Shown: one piece after another, positions 56,901 to 64,000 of the stretch
Numbering within the stretch: the first letter of the stretch is position 1
How the letters are laid out: each line of letters begins with the position of its first letter
From: Sweltsa coloradensis
Lineage: Eukaryota > Arthropoda > Insecta > Plecoptera > Chloroperlidae
DNA: 64,000 nt
Assembly (NCBI GenBank): GCA_024449915.1
Contig: JAMZAV010000356.1
Coordinates: forward strand, 492,652 to 556,651
Reading direction: 5' to 3'
Position numbers and translations under genes: made by a program
Notes under the pieces: model-generated
The model's database searches: none
Told to the model about the DNA's origin: nothing
What the model saw: the letters and a program-made list of their open reading frames with translations, nothing else

Positions 56901-56987
56901 CTGTGCTGCTTGAGAAAGCCATCTTGAGGTAAAGTAAGGGCTCACAGAGCGACTTCTCAACGAAAACTTCAATATTTGAGAACTCAT
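43430..56987 (-). CDS. ACAD9: Acyl-CoA dehydrogenase family member 9 (ACAD9), six coding exons
   Basis: Exons (transcript order): 56987-56416, 55139-54790, 53642-53303, 52695-52501, 44567-44401, 43729-43430. Removing one base from a homopolymer in exon 1 gives 1923 nt, 640 residues plus stop (human ACAD9: 621). Seen: Arg/Ser-rich presequence without acidic residues at the N-terminus (mitochondrial targeting); the [16 protein letters not shown]/substrate signature (198-210); [37 protein letters not shown], whose Glu445 aligns with the catalytic base; and a C-terminal domain with [10 protein letters not shown] ending AEHPLTRNF. Known: ACAD9 oxidises long-chain acyl-CoAs and acts in the MCIA complex that assembles respiratory complex I at the inner membrane. 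[18 protein letters not shown] and the HPL.R. C-terminus match ACAD9 better than VLCAD. The intron between exons 4 and 5 is abnormally large and internally duplicated (see repeats). Confidence 0.96.
43850..44340. repeat. ATCAATCTATAYGC minisatellite
   Basis: Roughly 16-bp units of the form GCATCAATCTATACGC, with CTTCAATCTTTAGT variants, repeated about 30 times. It lies in the ACAD9 intron between exons 5 and 6. Long open frames ([11 protein letters not shown]) are by-products of the repeat. Confidence 0.9.
44401..44567 (-). CDS. ACAD9: ACAD9 exon 5 (source of the tandem exon array)
   Basis: Acceptor TGTGTTCTAG|GCAAG, donor GTCGCAG|GTCGGT, phases 1 and 0. It encodes residues 486-541 ([36 protein letters not shown]), with HPSL aligning to VHPSL of human ACAD9. 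This is the only copy with both splice sites and an open frame; about ten damaged copies of its acceptor-proximal 136 bp lie at 47.28-48.89 kb. Confidence 0.93.
44614..45448. mobile_element. Outer hAT-type MITE shared by both intron copies (copy A)
   Basis: Begins AGGGATGGCAAACTGGTCA and ends TGGTCAAAGTGCCATCCCCTA. The same element in copy B spans about 48908-49660 and has clear 8-bp GTGTAGGT duplications (48900-48907, 49661-49668). Each copy hosts a different nested insertion. Confidence 0.7.
44861..45334. mobile_element. hAT-type MITE in copy A only, 8-bp TSD GTAAGTAT
   Basis: TIRs TAGTGATGACATCGGG and TAGGGATGACATCGGG (one mismatch), flanked by GTAAGTAT at 44853-44860 and 45335-45342. The interior has a run of about 35 A and a run of about 25 T. 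Copy B keeps the empty site, a single GTAAGTAT at 49551-49558, which proves insertion. Confidence 0.9.
46422..46587. mobile_element. Tc1/mariner-type MITE (TA TSD) in copy A only
   Basis: TIRs ACGTATTTACTCGCTTATAGG and CTGTATTTATGCGAGTATAGG differ at three positions, flanked by TA. The interior includes ATGGCCGCACCCCAC. Copy B lacks it at the matching position. A second full copy is at 37395-37574. Confidence 0.8.
46803..47060 (+). mobile_element. SINE family D body, headless, decayed hammerhead (intron copy A)
   Basis: About 80% similar by eye to the body of the 42.1-kb element in opposite orientation. The hammerhead region (46911-46950) keeps CTGACGAGTCCCAGAA, but GGACGAAAC has become TGGCAAAAA and stem I no longer pairs, so it should be inactive. 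Confidence 0.7.
47275..48893 (-). repeat. Tandem array of about 10 damaged ACAD9 exon 5 copies (163-bp unit)
   Basis: Units start near 47.28, 47.44, 47.60, 47.76, 47.92, 48.08, 48.24, 48.40, 48.57 and 48.73 kb. Each carries exon 5 from its acceptor through 136 bp, plus 27 bp of upstream intron with the TTCTAG|GC acceptor, but not the last 31 bp of the exon or its donor. The unit equals the 163 bp between two CACGCC words (44431 and 44594), which form the junctions. Every copy has several one-base deletions or insertions, so no frame is kept. The pattern of scattered single-base indels resembles uncorrected long-read sequence. Confidence 0.85.
48908..49660. mobile_element. Outer hAT-type MITE shared by both intron copies (copy B)
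   Basis: Same element as at 44614-45448; TSD GTGTAGGT on both sides. Interrupted by the nested hAT MITE 48910-49317. Confidence 0.7.
48910..49317. mobile_element. hAT-type MITE in copy B only, 8-bp TSD GTAGGTAG
   Basis: Ends TAAGGTGACCCATCGA and (inverted) TAGGGATGCCCAACGA, flanked by GTAGGTAG at 48902-48909 and 49318-49325. The interior is rich in ATCGATAT. Absent from copy A. Confidence 0.75.
50150..50310. repeat. Dispersed repeat shared with 6066-6290
   Basis: Same landmarks, in the portion of ACAD9 intron copy B that copy A lacks. Confidence 0.65.
51780..51942. mobile_element. PIF/Harbinger-type MITE (TAA TSD) in copy B only
   Basis: Perfect 17-bp TIR beginning TGGCGTTTTCCATTGGC, flanked by TAA on both sides. 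Copy A shows the uninterrupted ATTAATAAGAC site at about 46400. Confidence 0.8.
52155..52443 (+). mobile_element. SINE family D body, headless, decayed hammerhead (intron copy B)
   Basis: Counterpart of the 46.8-kb copy in the duplicated ACAD9 intron, with the same broken catalytic core at 52275-52315. The shared lesions show the decay predates separation of intron copies A and B. Confidence 0.7.
52501..52695 (-). CDS. ACAD9: ACAD9 exon 4 (catalytic glutamate)
   Basis: Acceptor TTGTCCCCCAG|GCGG, donor ATCG|GTGAGT, phase 1-1. It encodes residues 421-485 with GGLGY, YERMLRD and [10 protein letters not shown]; Glu445 aligns with the catalytic base of acyl-CoA dehydrogenases. In the second family signature, the position that is normally Asp/Glu/Asn (Asp in human ACAD9) is Ala428, a mild departure. 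Confidence 0.97.
52893..53080 (-). repeat. Interspersed repeat family C, fragment
   Basis: Closely matches 35605-35795, including CCCTGCCCTCCCCATACGCT and CAGCACAGGCCTGTCCACCC. Confidence 0.75.
53303..53642 (-). CDS. ACAD9: ACAD9 exon 3 (C-terminal helical domain)
   Basis: Acceptor CTCTTCTAG|GTCGG, donor CTCG|GTGAGT, phases 0 and 1. It encodes residues 308-420: [40 protein letters not shown] and [12 protein letters not shown], continuing to [12 protein letters not shown]. Long plus-strand open frames here are antisense shadows. Confidence 0.97.
53678..54006. mobile_element. hAT-type element, second copy, TSD CTGCAGAG
   Basis: Same family as 10442-10853 (shared GGAATTCATAAA, TTAATTCAT and TTTTGGTCAGATGG words). 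Ends CAATGGCATAT and ATATGCCACTG, flanked by CTGCAGAG at 53670-53677 and 54007-54014. It lies in the ACAD9 intron 36 bp from exon 3. Confidence 0.88.
54012..54312. mobile_element. Second copy of the 29-kb MITE
   Basis: Inverse of 28985-29295; begins GTGTGATTTTTTTAAATT and contains AAAAAGTGCACTTGATTT and TTTCACGAGCATTTC. Located in ACAD9 intron 2. Confidence 0.6.
54333..54570 (+). pseudogene. C-terminal fragment of a LINE reverse transcriptase
   Basis: Reads [40 protein letters not shown], which matches the GRRRRGRPRKRW..DL motif at the end of many LINE pol proteins. Fragment only, inside ACAD9 intron 2. Confidence 0.65.
54790..55139 (-). CDS. ACAD9: ACAD9 exon 2 (FAD-binding beta domain)
   Basis: Acceptor TTGTGTGCAG|GTGAATGG, donor GGAGAG|GTAAGATG, phases 1 and 0. 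It encodes residues 191-307: [46 protein letters not shown] and [19 protein letters not shown]. The acyl-CoA dehydrogenase signature 1 is complete. Confidence 0.97.
55758..56010. mobile_element. Foldback MITE
   Basis: Arm GGCACTTCTATACCTGGGGG, TCCAACTTTTCAACAA pairs with TTGTTGAAAAGTTGGA, CCCCAGGTAGGGCCTATAGAAG. The inner pair TTTAACGTCGCTATTTTAAA also occurs at 60732-60815, a second member. Confidence 0.7.
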
Positions 56988-57000
56988 TTCGACGACAAAC
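56416..57000 (-). CDS. ACAD9: ACAD9 exon with start codon (presequence, N-terminal helical domain); 1-bp frameshift
   Basis: Acceptor CTTTGCTTTCAG|GTTTG at 57001/57000, ATG at 56987, donor AACAG|GTGTGT at 56416/56415. It encodes the targeting sequence and N-terminal alpha domain ([13 protein letters not shown]). Downstream of the five-T run at 56445-56449 (five A in the transcript) the frame shifts by one: read with four A, the end becomes [10 protein letters not shown] and joins exon 2 as G-E-W, exactly the family pattern. As given, splicing at this donor would meet an immediate TGA. A longer upstream in-frame ATG (57056) lies in the intron and is rejected. Confidence 0.92.
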
Positions 57001-57118
57001 CTGAAAGCAAAGAACGTTAAGAGAATATCAGGCCAAATTAGGCAAATCTTAGCCAAGACCTACGGCCTGCATAGGTTATGAGCGATCTCAAAGTCTCTGA
57101 AAGTCACTTAAAACATAC
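57001..57118 (-). other. ACAD9: Predicted ACAD9 first intron; upstream 5'UTR exon ends at 57119
   Basis: On the minus strand, donor AG|GTATGTTTTAAG at 57118 and acceptor TTCTTTGCTTTCAG at 57001, with a TTAAC branch-like sequence, define a 118-bp intron just before the start codon. The preceding exon would be 5'UTR; its 5' end was not found. Confidence 0.6.
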
Positions 57119-57119
57119 C

Positions 57120-58059
57120 TCTCTAGTCTAGGGGCTAGGCACCTTCAACGGTATTCTTTGAACGATGGACGGTTGTCTCGTTATGATAATATTCTCAATT
57201 AGTGACGATGATAATGCAGTAAATTATCGGTATAAAAGAGATAAAGAAACTAGGGCTCTACGTACTTTGGCCACCTACGCGAAAAAAGACCCATGCTTGA
57301 CCCGGCCCCCCCATACATGCGATGCGATAAGCGACATGTGATGCTTCGCTGTCGATAGTTACTACATCGAAGTGTCGAAACCAATTGTAATCACACACAA
57401 GCGATATTTGCAGCAACAACAACAACCTAAACCACCGCTTGCTTTATTTTACCTATTATCAGTGTGTCTGCCTTTATTTCTCTATGACAGGGTGTTACTA
57501 AAGCGGTGCGACTAACTAATCGATAACAGTTGTCGTTTGGTTTCCTATCGTTGCGACAGCTGTTAAATGTCGGAAAATTAAAAGACATTATGTTATGCGA
57601 AGCGAAAACGCCCAGAAAAGAAGTCGTGAAATAGTCTTCAAAAGATCATCAATTTGCTATTCAACCTATAGGACCTACACTTCAAACAATTGTTGGTGTA
57701 AGGTTGAAGTAAAATAGGAAAACTTTTCATTTCGAACCTAACCTTACCGATGGTTAGGGGCCGAGGCCCTACGCATCATTCCATCCTGCTTAGTTCTAAC
57801 ATCTTTTGAACATAAGGACTAGGCTGAGGCATGAATTGGCTACGTCAAATTTGAGCGTCGAAATACAACATAGAATTCGTCTGCAAAATACTCTGGGATT
57901 AGCCTATTGGCTTGCATCCAGATGCTAGTGTGATCAATTTCTTATAGGCTAGCCGCCTAGGCCTAGCCTAGGCCTATGCCTAGGCCCTACCCTACCTATG
58001 CCGACCAAGCGGACTGGATGCACTGCAGAACCCACAAACCACGCTATTAAGAGTCCACT
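57120..58059. other. ACAD9 upstream region; promoter not resolved
   Basis: The minus-strand 5'UTR exon should lie just right of 57119. No TATA box in the right orientation was found; TATAAAAG at 57229 is on the plus strand. TAGGCCTA words cluster at 57955-57990. Confidence 0.35.
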
Positions 58060-59850
58060 AAGTGTCCCAACCAAGAAGATCAAGAGTATTTACAGGAGAT
58101 GGTGATGATGTAGATCATGTACTCGATGTTGTGCGAGATGGACAGGGGTTGCCACTAATGACCAATGGGCCCCACATATCGGATAAGGATGTTAAGGAAG
58201 TAATAAGGAAAGACGTTAATGGCCCACAAGCACAGGGAATGATGGTTGGCGCATGAGCTAAATTTATTAAGATGGCCTGGCGGTCATCTGTTGGCTTCCA
58301 TACTTCAAGGATATTTGTTCAAGATCATTAAGTGTTGGGAAAATGCCTAATGGCATGGAGAGTGCCAACACAAGTAGTACCGATTTTTAAAGGACGGGGG
58401 AAAGGGGAATATAGGAAAAACTATAGGCCTCATATCATTATACCTCAATTGGGAGCCAAAAAATGGAAAGAAAATGATGAAAAAAATATTCGCTGAAATA
58501 CTTGATGAAAAGGGATGGCCCTAAATGAAAGTCAACATGGGTTTAGAAAAGGGTACTCCTGTGCAATGAAACTCTAATTGTTATGGTTTACTTACAAATG
58601 ATTGAGTGGAATTATTGAGTTTAGAGGGGGTGAAGTACGATGCCCAATTGTCATAGATTTGTGAAAAGGATTTGATTAAAAGCTATCTCATGGGGAAATT
58701 ATTTTAAAGAAATTGGATGATTGCTAAGTGAGGATACGTGGCGCCTGCGTAGATGGGTAGGGGATTTTTGATTTTTTAAAGGATAGAACGCAGAGGGTAA
58801 GAGTTGCGCTAAAGAAGCTGCTCAAGGGACAAATAAAGGTGAAATATGGAGTACCGCAAGGTAGTATACTTAGGACCATTGGTATTCTTAATTTATATCA
58901 ATGATATTGTTAGTGGGGGGTGGAATCAAATTTAAGATATTTGCCCAGATGATTTGCACATAATATACAGAGAGATTTTATGTGAGGAAGATCGGCGAGG
59001 TTTACAGAGAGATTTGGATATATTTGGGATATGGGTAGATGAAATAAAATGGGTTTTAACACTAAAAAGTGCAAGGTTGTTTACGTTTGGAAAGAAAAGA
59101 GAAAAAGTGAACTGGGTTTATATAATACAAGGGGAGCATTTACAAGAGAAGTTAGTTACAAATATCTTGCTGTACATTTGCAAAAGGGGTTGAATTGGGA
59201 TTGCCATGTTAATGAGGTAGTTTTAAAAAGGCATAGAGTACTTAGTTTTGTAAGAAGGGTGACAGTGGGAGTTGCAAAAGGGGTGAGAAACCATTTGTAT
59301 AAAACATTAGTGAGACTTTTGATGGAGTACCAGGATCAATTTGGGATCCATACAGAGTTGGTGAGAAAGATGAAATTGAGAAGGTGCGAAGAAGGCAGCC
59401 AGGTGGGTTATGGGGAAAGGGTTGAGATGGAGAGAATTCAAAGATGTAAGAGGGCTAAAGATAAGGGAATATGAAAGTTCTGGAGAATTGGTGAAAAATT
59501 TGAAAAGGCAGACTCTGGAATGTAGGAGTGAAAGAAGACAGATTGGCAAAATTCTATAGAATTAGTAGGGGATTTGAAGGTTGGAATGAAATTGGTCAAG
59601 GTGTGAGACAAGGGTTATATTTTGGGTAAGAATGATCATAGCTGGAAATGTGAAAGGGTTGGGTTTAAACTGATGTGGGAAAGAATTCCTTTTTGGGTAG
59701 AACAATAGTAGATTGGAACGGGTTACAAGGGGATGTGGTCGGGGAAGAAAGATTTATATAGATTTAAATTAAGTTTAAGGGAGGGATAATAGGGAGAGAA
59801 ATTCTGCCACCGAGTGGAAACTCAATTGTAGAAACAATAAACTAAACTAA
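58060..59850 (+). pseudogene. Decayed non-LTR retrotransposon (reverse transcriptase and 3' end)
   Basis: Conceptual translation across frameshifts shows RT landmarks in order: VVPIFKGRGKGEYRKNYRP (about 58375-58430), ESQHGFRKGYSC (about 58530), GVPQGSIL and FLIYINDIV (58845-58915), a FADD-like FAQMICT region (58940), then FNTKKCKVVY and a YKYLAVHLQKGLNWDCHV tail. Many stops and frameshifts; no intact ORF. The layout suits a CR1/Jockey-like clade. The 3' end probably lies near AAACAATAAACTAAACTAAC. Confidence 0.8.
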
Positions 59851-60454
59851 CTAAACACATTTATTTTCCATAAGCACGTAGTAGGACCTTCAGTCTACAG
59901 GCTAGGCCTAGGCCCTATGTTCGATCTTTTATTTGGCAGTGGGCGGTAAGTGTTGTGCATTTGGCCCTTAAATGAGGCTTAGGACGTATCTGAATGCTTG
60001 AAAACGTGGCTCTTCTTGATCTCATTAGGTAGGCTATCAATTTAACGTCATCAACAAATCGGTGACGTCAGAAGCAAAGCACGAAGAGTCCCGATCGAGG
60101 CTGAGAACATGAATGAAACCTAGTACGGGTATTGAAAATACCACACTCGGTTTCATTCTTATTGCTAAAAAATGGCGGCCTCGGGAGACGATAAATAAAA
60201 CACTTCCAAATCTCATTGAGTAACCAACTGTCAAGTGCTGTATTATTGGATGAGCGTAGCAAAGCTTTCATTTCACTACCGGTAGCTGGTATAAGGGTAA
60301 TTTGACGGAAATGTTATTTTGTATTAAATTTATGATTTTCCTTTTTCTAACTGAATATTATTATGAATTTACTTGGTTTTAGGCCGCGGAAAGTAGTTTC
60401 TGATCACTTTTAGTTTGCTTGAATCGGTCGTTTTGGTACTAGTTCACTTGGTGC

Positions 60455-60870
60455 GGTCCAACTTTTCAACACTCCTTTTTTCAAAGAAACACATAAAAAA
60501 ACAACTTAAAATGAGAAATAAATAAAGAACTCATTATTAACGATTTATTTTTCCTAATCACTATGAAAATATACCAATTAGCCTATATAGCCTAGAATAG
60601 TGAACACAGATTGAACACAAACACTCGCTCATTTCACTGTCATTTGGTCGCCATGTTTGCTATTTACGTCTTGCTTGATGCTACTTACTAGGTTTACCAA
60701 CATTTTTCACTAAAATACTCCACCTAAAAGCCTTTAACGTCGCTATTTTTAATCCTAAATGACTTTCACCACAAAAGGACTTTCGTTTAAAATAGCGACG
60801 TTAAAGGTTTTGAAGTTTTTTTTGTTACTTTAACAGCAAAAAGTGATGATTTTATTTTGGATTTTTTTAT
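60455..60870. mobile_element. Second member of the 55.8-kb foldback family
   Basis: Shares GTCCAACTTTTCAACA, the inverted pair CTTTAACGTCGCTATTTTT / AAAATAGCGACGTTAAAG and AACAGCAAAAA. The right end is less clear. Confidence 0.5.
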
Positions 60871-61239
60871 TATGTTCTTGTAAAGTTATTTGCAGTGAGC
60901 AACAAAATCTCAACAGGTAGGCCTAGCCGCGTCATTCCTCGCTTTCGTTTTTTCATGTTTTTTCTTTGGAAATTGTCTGTAAAAGTGGGTTTTCCGCGTG
61001 TTTATTTTTAATTTATTAGTGATTTTACATGGTTTTGAACAACAATAACAAAAATTGGTGCAAAATTAGCCATTCCGTCATACTACCCTTGTTCCCCGGT
61101 AGCTACACTGGAGAAAAAAATTTGGAATTTTTTATTTTTTATTTTTTTGTATTTTTGGGTGGCTATACCGATAGGCCTAACTCCAATTGCAATGAAATTT
61201 TCTGTAGACCTTCGAAATCTCTGAACTTAGAACTGCCAC

Positions 61240-61505
61240 TTTTTTAGCGCAATCGAAAAATTATTTCTCATGAAAATCGCAATTTTACGATTTTAGGGCC
61301 TACATGCTTTTTTCGATTGTGATGAATTTTTCACAGAACCTTAATTTTATGAATTAATATGTTGGTGGGAAATTTGAGCGCAATCGAAAAATAATTTCTT
61401 AAGACAATCACAATTTTACGCTTTTTATTTTTAAAAAAATTACACTTATCCAATCCACATCCTTTCAGGCGCGCTGCCTGAAAAAGCGTTTGCGTAGCTT
61501 CCTAG
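61240..61505. repeat. Dispersed repeat shared with 13485-13660
   Basis: Contains an internal direct repeat of GCGCAATCGAAAAAT..ATTTC (61240 and 61378). Confidence 0.65.
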
Positions 61506-61917
61506 TTATCAAGGTCATGTGACAGTGCCAGTGGATATAGCTACGACCTCTGATTTACATTTATCATTAAGACTTTATTCCAGCTAGAGATAAGGCCTAC
61601 TGCTGTTGTTATCTATGGTACTGTAGCCAAATTTTATTCTGTCATTGACAAGACGAGATTACGTGCTGTCCCAGCCAAAATCTATATTTAGGCTAATCCA
61701 GTTGTGAGCTTAACGTGCAATCCTATCTCGCCCCGTGCTGTTCATGGAGAAATAAACTGGGCCACGTCAATCGTAGGGTTATTTTTTTATATTTTTTTAA
61801 ATTTTTTTATGTTGCCAGTTAGAGCGTGACTCCCTCAGCTACATTACGTAAAAAGTGGAATGGGGTACGCCGCGGTTGGCAGCGGGCCAACTGATCAACA
61901 CATCGTTCTCAACTGTA

Positions 61918-63110
61918 GGGGAACATGCTGTACCTTGGACCACTTTTTACATTTACGTATATGGTTTCTGGAGAAATGAGATGATGATTTTGGTTTATTT
62001 TTTTGTATTTGCTAGAACATGCTTTGTACAAACTTTGTTGATTTTATTGTATATGGCACTTTACAATTATTGCTATAAATTAACCATTTTAATAATTATG
62101 CAAAGTGGTCCAAGGTACAGCATAGCGATGTACCTTGGACCATGTAATTCGTACCTTGGACCATGTAATTTATACCTTGAATTATGTAGCCTACATAATT
62201 ACCGTAGGCCCTACATAGAAAATTGAAGGATAGGCCTATAGGCCTTCTTAATGTTTTCTTTCTTGTTAGTAGTTCATATTTAAAGAGTGGGATTGTATGT
62301 TCTGTTATATTTCTATTTAAGACTTAAAAATATTATTAAGGCCAGCCATTTTGAATTATAGAATATAAAAAAGAAAATTCGGTACTTAGACCCCCCGAAA
62401 AGGAAAGTAGGTTAGGGGGTTGGAGGGGGAAGCATGAAGTGCGTTGCCGTAGTCAGCTAGCCCGCCCCCCCCACTCCCCTAAAACGTGGATAGTAGGTTG
62501 GGGGGGGGGGCGCGAAGTGCCGAGGGGGGGGCCTAGCTGACAACGGCAACGCATTTTATGCTTCCCCCACGGCGCATTGTGCCCCCCCCCCAACTCCACT
62601 AATTTCACCCTTACCTTGCCCTCTTTACTTCGTAGCATTATGTAATGAAACAAAGCGAATTGGCCTACCATGGTAAAGGAAATGCTATGTTAAATGTACC
62701 TTGGACATGGTCCCAAGGTACATTACTATAAGGTGACCCAAGGTACAACCAAGCACGTAGCTTTTTGATTTCCCTCCAATTTAGTTTGAGGTTAAGTTGC
62801 CTGTTTTATGTAATTGGTATAATTATACATCAAAACATGGTTCTCAGACTTAATAAAGTGTTTTAGCAGTAAAATATCATTCAAGGCTTTAAAAAGCAAA
62901 ATAGTAACATGCAAAATATTTACCTTGAATGGTTGAAAACACAATTATTTTTAATGATGCTAGGTTTCTACCACCATCCCAGTTTGGTATAGTCTGACAC
63001 CTAGTGGCATAATTGACAACTAGAAATTTTAGCTATTTTTTTTACCACAAGACAGCAGAGATATCTTGATGGTCCAAGTAGAACTATGTCCAAGGTACAG
63101 CATGTTCCCC
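61918..63110. mobile_element. 1.2-kb TIR element with 23-bp perfect TIRs and internal GTACCTTGG repeats
   Basis: Ends GGGGAACATGCTGTACC (23 bp identical in inverse), flanked by TA (61916-61917, 63111-63112). GTACCTTGGAC or its inverse recurs at about 62108, 62130, 62150, 62695, 62712 and 62740, like subterminal transposase sites. No transposase ORF. A G/C-rich palindrome is nested at 62425-62572. Confidence 0.8.
62425..62572. repeat. G/C-rich palindrome nested in the TIR element
   Basis: Arm GAAGCATGAAGTGCGTTGCCG..TCAGCTAG pairs with CTAGCTGACAACGGCAACGC..ATGCTTCC; the centre holds runs of C and G. Could be a small inserted MITE or a slipped G/C tract. Confidence 0.6.
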
Positions 63111-63399
63111 TACCGGTAATAAATATAAAAAATGCCCCCCCCCCCCCCTTCCATTAGGGATTTCGGTTAATCGGTTAGGTAATTGCGGTTAATATCGCCG
63201 ACTAATCGATTATGTAGCTAACTTGAACCGTGTAACGTTACAGCCCTACCCCTTGTATTTTTATATTTTTCACTGTTTATAAATCTATCTATGTATTTCA
63301 TATCATGTGGAACTTTCAATATTTTCAAGGCCTTAAGTCATATTTTTCTAACTTGTTCAAGCCAGTGTGAATCTGCATCTAGGCATGCAAAGGCCAACC

Positions 63400-64000
63400 T
63401 TAGGGTTGAAAGTGTGGAAGGTGAAGTGTGGAGCCGAGGCTCATGTTTTTGGTTTCGGGTTTACCAGAGTGGCCTAGAAGTGACGTCACCCCATGTTAAA
63501 TACGGAACGTCCTGGAAAAGTGTGTTGGCTTCAACTTTCGACGGCAGCGAGCAAGGGTTGTGGAATGCGGCAAGCATAAATGGCAACGTTGGTGACAAAA
63601 CCAACGGAAATGTGTATTTTCGCGAAGTTTGTAGTCGACGAATCGCGAACCCGGAACGACCCGCGGAAGTTTGAATCAAGAAGGCTGACCAATGGCAGTG
63701 TCCAGAGAGACACACGTGACCGGATGGCGAGGCCGAGCAGAAACCCCGGACGAGGCAAGGCAGGCAGGAGCAACCACCTCGATCACAGTGGGTCACGCTT
63801 TGGAACCGGACGGTTGAGTCCGAGGGTGCACGTGTAGTGCCAGCGTGGTGACCTGCCCTGCGAGCGCCATCATGGTCGTGGAGCCTCCGTCTATCACGGA
63901 GTGGCCGACTAGGGCTAGGGAGTTGGTCTTTTTCTAACCTCTTTTATTTTGTTGAAACTTATTCGGACGAATCCGACGCGTTTTTGGTGTACCCTAGTAA
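63400..64000. other. GC-richer terminal block, unrecognised
   Basis: Composition rises sharply after 63400, with overlapping open frames on both strands (for example 63291-63674 plus, 63461-63796 minus). None shows a recognisable domain. Could be the 5' part of a retroelement or a gene that continues past the window. Confidence 0.35.

Noticed and set aside
43430..56987. Very-long-chain acyl-CoA dehydrogenase (ACADVL) as the identity
   Set aside because: [39 protein letters not shown] and the HPL.R. C-terminus match ACAD9; VLCAD differs at these sites and ends in SNPLGF.
57001..57056. Upstream in-frame ATG at 57056 as the ACAD9 start
   Set aside because: It lies upstream of a strong splice acceptor at 57001 and would put hydrophobic residues before an otherwise normal mitochondrial presequence.
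63291..63674. 127-codon plus-strand open frame
   Set aside because: No recognisable domain, overlapping equally long antisense frames; explained by high GC content.

Overview
This is animal nuclear DNA: two intron-rich genes with GT-AG introns lie in AT-rich sequence crowded with short transposable elements. The many tRNA-derived SINEs, hAT/mariner/piggyBac-type MITEs, C/G homopolymers and the recurring word GTAGGCCTAC suggest a marine invertebrate, perhaps a deuterostome such as an echinoderm. The species guess is inference only; no prokaryotic, organellar or viral genes were seen.

Layout. 1-22.2 kb has no convincing gene and is a mosaic of SINEs (families A, B), a ~370-bp family C repeat with an inner (CGT)n-like tract, foldback elements, a 73-bp satellite (5.48-6.07 kb) and AT-rich unique stretches. 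22.25-31.41 kb, plus strand, is a ten-exon gene for a type I membrane protein: signal peptide, one Ig domain, two LDL-receptor class A modules, a glycosylatable stalk, one TM helix and a cytoplasmic tail with two PPxY motifs. The tail resembles vertebrate LDLRAD3; my exon chain is in phase throughout and gives 591 residues. 31.4-43.4 kb is repeat-rich: several MITEs, a piggyBac-type remnant, and a tRNA-headed SINE (family D) carrying what looks like a complete hammerhead ribozyme. 43.43-57.0 kb, minus strand, is ACAD9 (mitochondrial acyl-CoA dehydrogenase family member 9, complex I assembly factor), six coding exons, about 640 residues. 58.06-59.85 kb is a decayed non-LTR retrotransposon; 61.9-63.1 kb is a 1.2-kb TIR element; the final 0.6 kb is GC-richer and unrecognised.

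The two genes have no evident functional link; one encodes a surface receptor-like protein, the other a mitochondrial flavoprotein. The most interesting structures are (i) the hammerhead inside a SINE at 42.21-42.26 kb, with two decayed relatives; (ii) the intron between ACAD9 exons 4 and 5, which is present twice (44.57-47.06 and 48.86-52.44 kb) with different transposon insertions in each copy, separated by about ten damaged tandem copies of exon 5 (163-bp unit); and (iii) a one-base homopolymer frameshift in ACAD9 exon 1. Points (ii) and (iii) may be assembly or base-calling effects in a highly heterozygous genome, and are flagged as such.
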